Made by a program: the position numbers and the translations under genes. This document shows positions 1-25,218 of a stretch of DNA of 64,000 nucleotides, in pieces. The DNA lies in contig OY992538.1 of assembly GCA_963921195.1 (NCBI GenBank), forward strand, positions 12,486,330-12,550,329, given 5' to 3'. The number at the start of each line of letters is the position of its first letter. Position 1 is the stretch's first letter. Source of the stretch: Pegoplata infirma. Lineage: Eukaryota > Arthropoda > Insecta > Diptera > Anthomyiidae. The notes beneath the pieces were generated by a model. That model saw only the letters and a list, made by a program, of their open reading frames with translations, was not told the DNA's origin and made no database searches.

Positions 1-485
1 GATAGACACTGATATCGGTTGTGACACCATTGTCACAACCGACCTCACAAAGAAAACAGATTCATTCACACAGAAAAGAAATTTTCTAAAAGTTGTTGCC
101 ACGAAAATTCGTTGGATGCATTTATATTAAGGTTGTAACAGCTGAATTTCGGTAGTTACAACTGAATTTTGTTAGAACAACTTTTAATAGAAACAACTAC
201 AAAATTTGTTTGCCACAGCGAAATTTAGTAGCAAGAACCGATTTGTGACTTGATACAACTGAAAAATTCATTTGGAAGTTAATTTGTTTCTGTGTTGTAA
301 CAACCGTATTACTTGCTAACTGAATAATTCGGTCACAGCTATCAAATTCTTCGGTAGTTCCAGCCAATTTATTTCAGAGACAATCCAAATTAATTGTTCT
401 AACCGAAATTCAATTTTATTAACTGATTTTATGTCGCCACAACTAAATTTTTCGGTAATTCCATCTAAAATATTCAGTTCCGAGT
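1..485. repeat. Degenerate tandem repeat (CAACTGAAATTCGGTAGTT-like)
   Basis: Variants of a unit of about 30-35 bp recur (rough form CAACTGAATTTCGGTAGTTA), with much divergence. A small hairpin, TCGGTTGTGACA against TGTCACAACCGA, lies at about 16-44. No open frame of note. Probably part of a larger repeat that begins before the window, inside an upstream intron of Unc-89 (the intron context is inferred from the downstream exons). Confidence 0.4.
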
Positions 486-836
486 AAAAAAAAAAAATTT
501 TAAGATCTAATTTGATGTGAAAATTGGCTGCATCAATTTGGATCAGATATTGATCTTATTGTATTATTTTAGATGCACAAATATAAAAAATGTTACAATT
601 AGATCCGAATTTTGGTCACATCCAATTAAATCCACTTGATCTTATTTTATATAAATTAATATAGATTTATATAATTACATAAAGTCAGATATATTTATGT
701 ATAACCTCAGATAAGAAAATGGAGCCGCAGTAAATCTTAGAAAAAATTAGATATGAACATATAAAAAGCCATATATAATTTAATATGATTGTATCAAATT
801 ATATATCATTATATCAAAACTTTTTTACTACGGTTG
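480..836. mobile_element. Degenerate MITE of the CCCGNGTAAAA family
   Basis: The left end is CCGAGTAAAAAAA and the right end TTTTTTACTACGG, an imperfect inverted terminus. The interior is rich in GATCTAATTnnAT and ATATA motifs, as in the better copies at 17858-18204 and 39024-41134. No coding capacity. Confidence 0.35.
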
Positions 837-949
837 GCGAGAAATCCGGTTGTCAAAATGAATCTGTGTCCTCTGCGTAGCTACGCGTAGGCGTTATTTA
901 GCTAATCCCAGTCTTTTTGGGCTTCTTATACAACACTAAAGATTTTTTA

Positions 950-1400
950 TTTATACATACAAAAAATCAGTGAGGTTTTGCAATTTCATAGAATCCAATG
1001 AAATCAGTCTCTGTCCAGAAAATGCCAGACAAAAGCAAAAAAAGTGTTCTATAGCTTCCAACTAACTTCTCCATATCCATACAACTCCGGCAGAAGTCAT
1101 TTGACTGTTCATTTCAGCGATTTTCCAATCAGACAGAGCCTGGTATTAACGGGCCGATAAACCATCGCAGAAATGTTTCCTCTTGTAAGCGAAATCAGCG
1201 CTTCTGAGCACTTTTGATTAAGATTAGGCCGTCTAATAAGGCTTCTCATCTTTTCAAACCCCTAGTTTGCTCTAGTTTCTAGAGACATTCCAACACTTTC
1301 GTGAAAACCAGTCCATATGAGTCGAATGTCAAAAGTGTGGAAGTTTTGGCCAGATCCTGTGTGGCAGTTTTGGGCAAATCCTGTTTTCAGTTTCTTAGGG
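950..1400 (-). mobile_element. LINE 3'-end relic (RNase H-side fragment)
   Basis: The stretch resembles the 3' part of the LINE fragment at 7260-8011 in the same orientation: both share a CTCTGnCCAGAAAnTGCC region, an AAAGTGTTC...ATAG region and a CCCATATGAGTCGnATGT-like stretch. Frames are broken throughout. It abuts a + strand reverse-transcriptase relic, so two LINE remnants meet near 1400. Confidence 0.45.
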
Positions 1401-2970
1401 ATTAGACCGCTGCTAGACTTTCGGAGTTTACATTGCTTCTCTTTTATTCAATTATTTTCCATTTTGTTAAAGCATCGGCAGAATGTGGTAGTATTACCCT
1501 TCTTCAAACCGGTGCCCCTAAACCTATGTTTTTGTTCGTACTACTCACATATGTATTTAGTAGGGCACATCCGTTTGTCATCAACAAAATACTATGGTTG
1601 TTTCAAATAAAAACCAGTCAAATCAACCGAGTTCAGTTGTGACTACCGATAGTAATTTTTCACCTTCCGATAGCTGTCAACCACCAGCTGTTTTTGATAG
1701 TGTTTCTTCTCAAATATTTGTTTGGACTCGGACTGTTTAAAAAACCCTTTCAGAGGTGTACGGGAATAAATCCCCCGGCCATGGACATCTTGTCCTCAAG
1801 ATTTGTTCTTCATCGCTAGCTCTTATGTTGCTCAATCTTTTAGACCTTGCATACCGCTCAGATAATTTTCTGAATTGCTGGAAGATTGCAACCAATTCCC
1901 AAGAAATGCGTGGCCATTAACCCGGATAACTACCATCCGATTGCTGTCTGAAGTTATGGAGAGCATAATAAATTTCCATATGGAGAGCATAATAAATTTC
2001 CATTTTGTAAGCTACTTGGAATCAAATCGACTTTTAAACAATATGGCTTCTGAAAAGGGCGATCAACGGGGTACCTGACCAATGGTCAGTGACCACTTCT
2101 CTTTCCGAAAGGTGGACGCAATCTATACACCATATGACATATCAAAAGCGTTTGATATAGTGTGGCTTGGGCACTTGTGTTAAAGCTTATTTCCTGTAGT
2201 GTAGGTTAGTTTGGATGGACGTCCGCCAATTTGGTGAACTTACTCAGAAGCCATAAGGTCCGTTGTGATTTCCTTAATTGTCATTTTCCTATTCCCCTCT
2301 GATACAAAAAACTTTTTATTTCTTGAACCACCCCGATTCTCTAAGATATTCTACTAAATGTCGCTCTTAATCGGGACCTGGTTAAAATTTCTGAGTGTGG
2401 TCATACAATTCGAGTGGACTTTAATGATCGTAAGACCTAATGTTGTACCCTGTGACCCATAAGCGCCATTAGTGTTTATCCCTGCCATCTTTTATGCTCT
2501 TGATGTTCTAGGTATAAAAATGCGATGAGATTTCCGTTGAAATACACATGTTCTTTAAGTGTTGATGGAAGCACTCAATTATTTAGGCTTCCTAAAACGG
2601 ATCACTCCATCTGATCTTCTGCAAATCTACACAAATTATATTCGAACTAAAATGGAATACATCTCCCACATATAGGCTGCTGCGGTAAAATCTTCCTTGG
2701 ATATTCTACATCGAGTTGAGAAAATGGCAAAAATGCTAATACCCGACGACAGTATTTCTACCACGTGGGTTGAGTAGTTCTCTTCTACCTATACTTTCAT
2801 GGGAAATGTTCTGTGGATATAAGCAACCTATTTCCGGAGTTTGTATATTCACTCGTAGAAGAACACATCCCTTTGTTTTCGACTGGTCAGAACTAAGCCA
2901 CAGACTAAATACAGACTCGACAGTAGAGTTTTATAAGAAAAAATGGGGAAAAACTAAGCGATTTTAGGAA
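1400..2970 (+). pseudogene. Decayed jockey-like LINE reverse transcriptase
   Basis: Reading across frames recovers fragments in reverse-transcriptase order. A K-SPGHGHLVLKI stretch (near 1770) is followed by NYHPIAV-like text near 1927, then QYGF and a K-GRSTG-like piece near 2040-2110. DISKAFDIVW is at about 2136-2165. C-terminal pieces follow: VDFNDRKT near 2410, EYISHI near 2655 and HPFVFDW near 2866. Stops and frameshifts interrupt it repeatedly, so it is a dead relic. The DxSKAFDxVW box and the HPFVxD ending are typical of the jockey/I group. It probably sits in a large upstream Unc-89 intron. Confidence 0.7.
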
Positions 2971-3262
2971 AAAACACAGCGGTTTTTAGTCCGTTTTCGC
3001 TAACATGGCAACACTTTCTACGACTTAGGAGTGAGTGAAACAACAAAATCCGATCTGGCATCCATTTCTCTTATGGCGCGTTATATCAGTTTTCTCTTTC
3101 TAACCTAATTCTTAGAATAATTTGAAAATATTAACCATATGGTTAAAGAATACTTTTTTGACACCTGTCACTTATGTCGAGTCTGTATTAGTCTGTGACT
3201 AAGCATCACACATTACAGAAAAAAAAAATTTCGACCGGTTTTCGGTATTAACGTCCGCTTAA
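2971..3262. other. Unassigned intronic sequence
   Basis: No recognisable gene, RNA or repeat signature apart from AT-rich stretches. Confidence 0.5.
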
Positions 3263-4183
3263 GTCTATTTCTATTTTCGATATTTATAAATTTAAGACAA
3301 ACCACACCCCTCTTCAAGCAAGTTTAGGTTGTGATAAAATGGTGACAAAATCGGCTAATGGCATTTTAATCCTCTTCGTTTTAAACTTTAAAAATCGTTA
3401 ACACGAAATTCCTAGCTGATCCTGTTTTCGAATTATTGTTCATTTATTTATCGACAACAAAAACTTCCCAGTGTAATATCCAACTGATTCTTATAGATTT
3501 TGCTCTTCTGAGTCCAAATCTGCCATCCAATTTTTCTAGCATGTACCGTTTTTGAGATATTCGCTATTAAAAAAATAAAAAAACCATTAATTTCTTACTT
3601 TTAGTGGTCCATTGTTACTGATTATTTAAAAAATAGGACTTGATTTAATTTAAAATGAACCTCCTGATTCTAAAAGTGCAACCCAAATTTTTCTAGCATG
3701 TTCCGTTTTCGAGATATTCGCGTCTGGAAATATTTCCACGCGAAAATCTCAAACAGGAATATATAGAAAACGCAACATGTTAGAAAAATTTGGATTGCAG
3801 TTTTGGAACCAAGAGGTCAAATTTAAATGAAATCTATTCCTATTTGTTGGAGGAAAAATAACAGTGGACCCCCAAAAGTGCGAAATTTTTGACTTTCGAA
3901 CATCGAATATCTCAAAAACGGTACGTGCTAGAAAAAATTTAATAGCAAATTTGGATTCAGGAGTGTAAATTCTATAAGAATCAGTTGGATATTTCACTGG
4001 GAAGTTTTTGTTGTCGAATAGTGTAATAAATTAGCAATAACTCGAAAATAGGATCAGCTAGGATTTTCGTGTTATCGATTTTTAAAGTTCAAAATAAAGA
4101 GAAGTGAAATCCCACTAGCCCGGTTTGTCAACATTTTACCACAACCTTAACTTGCTTGAAAAGGGGTGTGAAATATCAATAGA
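3263..4183. mobile_element. Palindromic foldback element A
   Basis: The two halves are imperfect reverse complements about a centre near 3740. On the left, ACCACACCCCTCTTCAAGC, AGCTGATCCTGTTTTCGA and CCAACTGATTCTTATAGA occur in order. Their complements appear in reverse order on the right (TCTATAAGAATCAGTTGGA, AATAGGATCAGCT, GCTTGAAAAGGGGTGTG). Arms are about 450 bp. Both ends carry GTCTATT/AATAGAC; the left arm has an extra insertion of about 28 bp. No transposase. It ends just before the first Unc-89 exon of the window. Confidence 0.7.
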
Positions 4184-4277
4184 CACTACTCCCTCTTTTC
4201 CCCTTCCTAACATCTCCAAAGTGTTGGTTTAACTGAAAAAAATATAAAGTAATTGTTATTAAATTCTTCCATTTTAG

Positions 4278-19130
<14,853 letters not shown>

Positions 19131-19620
19131 GCAAATAAACAAACAAAAAATGCATTAATAATTTCAAATTTAAAAAATCGGTGAAAAAATTGATTTAATC
19201 TGATTATATTAAACATCAGAATACATATATGAACAGATCTAAAAATATATAAAATTTTACGCCATGTTGCATAAAATTGCAATCCTATTAGATCTCGAAT
19301 TTGTCTATTTCAGATATAATCATATATACCTAGGTATAAACAGATCACATCAGATTTTATCAATTTTAACACGGGACATCATCTTAAAAAACATCTTTAG
19401 ATTATATTAAAAAAACATCTCTAGAATATTTTTTAACAAAAAAAAAAAAAAAATCTCTAGAATACTTATCTCACTATCTCATTTGTACACTTATTTAACG
19501 AAATTTTATTTAAAAAAAATCATACTACGAAACGACTTATTTTCTAAAAGAAACGGAGAATTTGTATAAAAAAATTAATAAAATTATAAAAAAAAAAATT
19601 AAAAATCTTAATAAAAAAAA
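19131..19620 (+). other. Unc-89: Likely Unc-89 3' UTR
   Basis: A-rich sequence directly after the stop. Several AATAAA-like signals occur, for example in TTAATAAAATT near 19577 and the AATAAAAAAAA text near 19610. A MITE of the CCCGTGT family (19180-19376) lies inside it. Confidence 0.45.
19180..19376. mobile_element. Degenerate MITE (CCCGTGT family)
   Basis: The right end inverted reads CCCGTGTTAAAATTGAT; the left end reads TCGGTGAAAAAATTGATTTA. The interior has the family's AATCTGATTATAT and ATATATGAACAGATCT motifs. Located just after the Unc-89 stop codon. Confidence 0.5.
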
Positions 19621-20028
19621 AATTGGTTGCAAATTTTTTTTTTAATATTTATAGAAAATTCAATATAAAATTATAATTAAAAAATAAAAAAAACAAAGTT
19701 GTATATTTATTTAATAAATATAAAATTAAACAAAAAAAAAAAAAACAACAACATAAATTATTTTACTCATTGCCTGGTTATACAAATGGGAATTAGAAAA
19801 AAATTAACAAAAAAATTCACAAAATTCATTTATTTCAATTTGCATTACCTGGCAATGCAAAATAGAGATGGGCGCTTAAGTGAATTTTGACTCACACTCA
19901 GTCATGCTCACGACAGACATTTTCGAATCACGCACGAGCATATTTTTTCTACTCAATCACAAGCAAGTGAGAAAATTAAATACAACTCACATTTAGATAC
20001 TTTTCCCATTTTTTAGCTCATTTTTTCA
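19621..20028. other. AT-rich intergenic stretch
   Basis: A-rich up to about 19760, then a stretch with the related words CTCACACTCAGTCA and AATCACAAGCAAGTGAG. No gene recognised. Confidence 0.5.
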
Positions 20029-20762
20029 GGGGCGAAACGCGTAAACGGTCCACACCAAAAAATCGATTTAAATAAAAAATATAAATTAGACCTCAAAATT
20101 CAAGGTCAAATTATAAAAAAAAATGTATCTTATAAAGCGCCTATTTTGAGATTTTTTTAACTATGTTTATTAGAAAGCTTGACATTTTTCACATTTAAAA
20201 ACATTTTTCAAAAAATGGATCGAGAGCTCCTTCCTGCGAAAATATTTTTTTTTTGTATAAAATAACACTCGAAAAGTACTAAAATCGCGTGATTTATAAG
20301 TAAATAAATACATAAAAATTATTTTAGCAATAAGGAACTCTCGATTCATTTTTTGAAAAATGTTTTTTGATGTAAAAACGTCAATCTTTCTAAAAAAAAA
20401 GTTAAAATAATCTCAAAAAAGTTAAGATAATCTCAAAAATTTTTATAATAATTTGACCTTGAATTTTAAGGTCACATTTATACTTTTTTAAAGAATCACC
20501 AATGCCATTAAAAAGGCCGTCAAAAATACTTCAAATCTTCTTCGTCTTTTAAAAATAAATTTTCATCGCATCAAAGTGTCAATAAAAATTCAGCAAAATG
20601 ATCATTGCAAACAAATTAAAACTTCCCATCTCTGTAACTCTAAAAATATTTCCACGAAAATTTTTTCATTTGAACTTTAGACTACCTACTGCTACCCTAA
20701 CATTTTGGCAAAATTATACTTAAATCGGTTTTTTAGTGTGGACCGTTGACGCGTCTTGCCCC
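20029..20762. mobile_element. Palindromic foldback element F
   Basis: The left end GGGGCGAAACGCGTAAACGG and inverted right end GGGGCAAGACGCGTCAACGG match well, continuing through TCCACAC. Inner pairs also match inverted: ATTCAAGGTCAAATTAT with the later GACCTTGAATTTTAAGG, and GATCGAGAGCTCC with CTCTCGATTC. The right terminus with its flank reads ATATGGGGCA inverted, like the start of family II elements. No transposase. Confidence 0.75.
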
Positions 20763-20789
20763 ATATGTGTAACAAACGTTATTATAAAT

Positions 20790-21800
20790 TTACAGTAGGG
20801 TAGAGCAAATTTAGCTTTTTTCGAATTTCGAAAATGTCGGGGTCGGGAAAGCTGTGTGTTTTGGTCGATATTAATACACAGAAATATTAGGCCTGTAGGA
20901 CAATGGGATGGGACTAAAAAAATTAAAGTATACCAAAAGTAGACTAAAACCCCCGATGAGCTTTGAAAGCTTAGCTCGAGTTCTTTTTTATGGCCCACTG
21001 AAGTTTTAAATTTTTTTTCAAAGGAGTTTTGAGTAATTCAAACAAAAAGTATTAAATCTAGTTCTGAGGAAGTTATTGTTAAAAGATGTCTCCAGTAAAA
21101 TTTGATTGCTGTTCTTTTCTAACAACATATTAACCCTCTATCTCCCATTTTTAGGGGCCTGGTTGCTCCTTTTTTCAAATATCCTCATAGAACGCCACTA
21201 AAACGTGCGTTTATAGGGTTAAAATGTTATACAAAAATTTCTTCATCAAATTTCACTAGGGGTTATCAAAGACCACAAATTCGTACAAAAAGTGCAAAAT
21301 GCGTAAAAAAGTGAAACTGTAAATTAACTCATACTGTTAAATTGTTTTTCACCAATGTCGTGCGAAATGGGTGGAAAAAATTATATAAATCTGTTTCTGA
21401 GCTAAATAATGTAAAATGTTCTTTTCAAACCTTCTGTGTCCGATTTTTAGGGGTCATTTTGACCCTTTTTTCAAATAGCCTAATAGAACACCACTAAAAC
21501 GTGCGTTTAAGGGTTAAAATGTTTTAAAAAAATTTTCTACATTAAATTTCACTAGGGTTTGTCAAAGTCCAAAAGTTCGTGCGAAAAGTGCAGAATGCTT
21601 AAATAAGTAAAATTTTAAAGTATCTTGGTGAAACAATTTAACAAATTATGATAATCTAAAATTTTCCCTTTTTAAATATTTTGCTTATATTGCACGAACT
21701 TCTGACCTCTAAAAATAGAACTCGAGCTAAGTTTTTAAAACCATTCGGTGGTTTTGGTATTTTATTGGTATACTTTCATTTTTTTTTTTTGGTCCCGTTC
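20790..21800. repeat. Inverted repeat enclosing a direct duplication
   Basis: The left segment (AAAGTATACCAAAAGTAGAC ... CTTAGCTCGAGTTC, 20925-20982) recurs inverted at 21719-21778 (GAACTCGAGCTAAG ... TGGTATACTTTC). Between them two direct copies of about 200 bp lie at about 21130 and 21430. They share GCCACTAAAACGTGCGTTTA / ACCACTAAAACGTGCGTTTA, TTAGGGG and AATTTCACTAGGG. The edge TAGGGTAGAGCAAATTT resembles the terminus at 57393. Confidence 0.6.
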
Positions 21801-21849
21801 AAGATACACTCGATGACCCCAAATTTGTTGCACAGTGTTATAATTACAT

Positions 21850-22079
21850 ATGAGACATTCCAGGTCAAATCACTCACTTTTAGACCCGACCCCCTTCGAT
21901 TATTTTTTTGATATGTTTTAGAAAAATCCAAGGTTTCGGACTTTTTCAAAAAGTCGATTTTAATTTTCAAACGTTAAAAAAAAGTGATAATTATTTTGAA
22001 TAATTTTTTTTTTATATTTTTTTTTCAAAAACTAAATTTAAATACAAACAAATCGTTGTACAGCTTTTTTAAGATATCT
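21850..22079. mobile_element. Rearranged fragment of foldback family IV
   Basis: It starts ATGAGACATTCCAGGTCAAA, then CACTCACTTTTAGACCCGAC as in the terminus at 50939. After about 70 bp it jumps to sequence matching the opposite arm (AAGGTTTCGGACTTTTTC, as near 54560). It is therefore an internally deleted or rearranged derivative. The next foldback element begins immediately after it. Confidence 0.6.
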
Positions 22080-23360
22080 ATGGGGCATTCCATGTCAAAT
22101 CGGACAATTTGAATTTTTTTTTTTTAGATTTTCCCAATTTGTTAACAGTTTTTAGTACCCTTCGAAAACTCCTTCGTGGTTTATTTTCAGATTTTTTTGA
22201 TGACCCGTTCAAAAAATATCGATTTTTTAAAAATTGGTAGTTTGTTCCTTTACTCAAACTTCTTTTACTCACAACTTCTTCAATAATGGTCCAAATTTCA
22301 ATTTGATTCTTACAAATTTTTTGCCCAGGAGGATCGTGGGATAACGATTATTACTATTATAATACAAATAACAGTTGGAACAAATTTTATAAAAATGTAA
22401 TTTTGTATGGGAGCCTACTTAGGGAGTGGAGATAGGGCGTAGGCATATTTTGAAAAAATGTTGTAGGGTAAAAATAAATGGGGGTCGGTCTCACAAATGA
22501 CCCCTCTCGGACTCACCATTGGACCTGTAGAAGCTGATTAAATAAAACAAATTTACAAAAAATAAAAAAAATTGTATGGGGACCGCCTTAACAGTTAAAG
22601 ATAGAGGGTAGGTGTGTTCAAAGAAAATGTTTGGACTAAAAAAAATATTGTGGGTCGGGCATACATTTTGTTGCTCTAAGGGCACTATTAAAACAGTTAG
22701 AGCGGTTGGAGCAAATTTTAAAAAATGTCGTTTTGTGTGGGAGCCCCCTTGGAAATTGGAGATGGGTATTAGTTTGTTCCAAAGAAATGTTAAGACGTAA
22801 AAATTAATGGGGGTCGGTCTTATAAATGACCCCTCTATTACGCACCATTGGAGCAGTAGAAATGATTTTAAGATTGGAAAATTACAATAAATTTTTTTAA
22901 ACAAATTTTAAAAAATAGTAATAATCGTTATCCCACGATCCTCCTGGGCAAAAAATTTGTGGAATCAATAGAAGTTTTACACAAAAAAAATTCAAAAAAA
23001 TCGAAGAGTACAAAAATTTTCAAAAATGAGATTTAAATTTTACAACTTAAAAATCGCATACAAGAGCGCTTTTAAGAATTTTTTGGGATTTTTTTTTAGA
23101 AAGTACTTAAAAAAACAAAAATTTTGAAAAAAAAAAATTTGAAATTTGGACCATTATTGAAGATGTTATGATTAAAAGAAGTTTGAGTAAAGGAACAAAC
23201 TACCAATTTTTAAAAATTCGATATCTTTTGAACGGGTCATCAAAAAAATCTGAAAATTTACCACGAAGGAGTTTTCGAAGGATACTAAAAGCTGTAAACA
23301 AATTGGGAAAATCTAAAAAAAAGTTTTTCAAAGTGTCCGATTTCACATGGAATGCCCCAT
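22080..23360. mobile_element. Palindromic foldback element, family II (full length)
   Basis: 1,281 bp. The termini ATGGGGCATTCCATGTCAAA and inverted ATGGGGCATTCCATGTGAAA match, and the outer arms of about 260 bp are inverted copies (GTACCCTTCGAAAACTCCTT / AAGGAGTTTTCGAAGGATAC). The middle is different: it holds diverged direct repeats containing ATGGGGGTCGGTCT near 22480 and 22805. The minus frame 22904-22491 is a by-product with no protein motif. The right end abuts ATATATTCATGATCC of a GTCY repeat. Confidence 0.82.
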
Positions 23361-23825
23361 ATATATTCATGATCCTCGATCGATTTTAAGTCGATCTAGC
23401 GATGTCCGTCCGTTCATCTGTCTGTCTGTCCGTCCGTAGAAAATACGCTAACTTTTGAAAGACTTTACAGAGGCTACTGAAGTTTGGCATATATGTTGGT
23501 CATTTACCTGGTCAGGTTGGTATTGCAATCCAGCTAAATCGGTCCAGTGGTTCAAAAGTTATGAGCAAAAGAGTAAACTTCGGCAAGAGTTTTTTGCGAA
23601 TTTACGAGATAAAAAACACGATAATTTTCGAAAGACAATAATGGAACTGCTGAAGCTTGGCATGTATTCTTGCCGTTCCCCAGTTTTGTTTGCTATTGAA
23701 TTTCAGCTCAATCGGTCCAGTGGTTCAAAAGTTATAAGCAAAACCCTGAATTTCAGATTTGTTTCATCTTAAATGCCACGTGTAAATCAAGTTTTAAAAG
23801 CGTTGGTGGTAACTTAACAACACTC
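23361..23825 (+). repeat. GTCY-microsatellite (mini-me-like) repeat
   Basis: It begins ATATATTCATGATCC, then GATCTAGCGATGTCCGTCCG and a run of GTCTGTCTGTCCGTC, followed by CGCTAACTTTTGAAAGACTT. The same order occurs at 57955-58440. A GTCY microsatellite in a TA-rich dispersed repeat is the hallmark of dipteran mini-me elements. The 105-codon frame at 23455 is not a gene. Confidence 0.6.
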
Positions 23826-25218
23826 AAAGAATTATGTAGGTAAATTCCAGTGAATATTCGCTTAAAACAAATGAAATTTTATTTAAAAACCATTCCACTG
23901 TTTTTTCATTTAAAATAATAACACATTACAGTCAATTTTAAATGTTAATTTAATGACTAATCAAAACATTAAAAAACTAGTGAATATTCAGTTATTTTGT
24001 ATTGAAAAACAGTAAAACTATAGAAGAAATATTTTACTGCCGAAATTAAATGTAACAGAAAATTAGTTTTTAATACAGTAAATTATTTTTTTTTAAACTA
24101 CAGAAACAGTAAAAAAATTAAATTCTTTATAAAATAAGTGATTTTTCTTTTAAAATGACTTTACTGATTACTTTTTAAAATAACCCACAAACAGTTAACG
24201 ACATAATTTTCTTAGTGAATGCTTTTCAAACTTGTTTAATTTTAAAGCAATGCTTTTTAAACTTGTTTAGTTTTAAAAGCATTGGTAACTTAAAACTTAC
24301 ACTCGAAAAAAATTTTACACTCAAAAAAAATTTTACACTCAAAAAAAATTTTACATTAAAAAAAAAATTTAGTTTTTTTTTACAAAAATACAACATTTTG
24401 TGTACACTCAAAAAATTATGTCATTAACTGTTTGTAGTTTATTTAAAAAGTTTTCCGTTTAGTCGTTTTTAAAAGAAAAAACATTTGTTTGATGTTCAGT
24501 TTTTATTAATGACTACATCAGTCCTTTGTTTCAAAAATAACACACTAAAAATAAAGACTTTCACTAACATTTAATTTATAAAGTCATTTATTTTTGTTCT
24601 GTAAGTAAAAACTACTGATTATTCTTTAAATTTTTAATGATTTGTGTAAGTAATTTTTTTTAAATTGTTGGTATTTTTTAATGATATATCATTAGTTTTT
24701 ACCTACACAAGTCAGTTATTTGTTTGTAGAAAAAAATTCAAAAAATTATTTATAGAAATATAAAAACATATTTGTATCAAGTGGCTTTGGCACGATGGGT
24801 AGAGTGTCTGGCCAGAATGTAGTTGATTGCGGGATCGATTCCCCAAAATTTTATTAAAAAATTTAAAAAAAATATTTCAATAGAAAATTGTATAAAATAA
24901 CCTACGAAATCATTAATTTTTAATGTTTTGGTAGGTTATTTTTTTGGAATTTGTTGGTAAAAATAACAGAACTATCATTAATTTTTAATGTTCTCGTAGG
25001 TTATTTTTTTCGAATTTGTTGGTAAAAAAGAGTGAAAAAACCGTAATTTTTTAATGTTTAGTGTTATTTATTTTAGAAAATTTTGCCAACAGTAAAAAAT
25101 AAATGTTGATGTTTTTAAAACAAATGAATAATTACTGGGATGGTTTTCAATTGTTTATTCACTGGTTTTAAGTGTGTTTTTCTTTTGTTTTTGCCTACAA
25201 AATATTTTGAGTGTACAT
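23826..25218. mobile_element. Nested CACTCAAA-ended MITE compound
   Basis: The outer ends CACTCAAAGAATTATGTAGG and inverted CACTCAAAATATTTTGTAGG match. Inside, ACAAACAGTTAACGACATAA (about 24190) meets TTATGTCATTAACTGTTTGT (about 24417) around a segment with three direct copies of ACACTCAAAAAAAATTTT. That segment matches the tail of GTCY repeats. No coding capacity; several insertions are nested here. Confidence 0.5.
24781..24845 (+). other. tRNA-like (pol III box) segment
   Basis: GGCACGATGGGTAGAGTGTC resembles a tRNA D-arm with A box, and GGGATCGATTCCCC, 22 bp later, resembles a T-arm with B box. I could not close an acceptor stem or a convincing anticodon arm, so this is more likely a tRNA-derived SINE remnant than a working tRNA. 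Confidence 0.35.

Noticed and set aside
22491..22904. Minus-strand open frame of 137 codons
   Set aside because: It lies entirely inside palindromic element 22080-23360, has no conserved motif, and its frame follows the internal direct repeats.
23455..23772. Plus-strand open frame of 105 codons with repeated S-G-S-K-V-type text
   Set aside because: It falls in a GTCY-type repeat; the related copy at 57955-58440 is not open in that frame, so there is no sign of coding selection.
24781..24845. Functional tRNA gene
   Set aside because: Box-like motifs are present but no acceptor stem or clear anticodon arm could be closed by hand; kept only as a tRNA-like segment.
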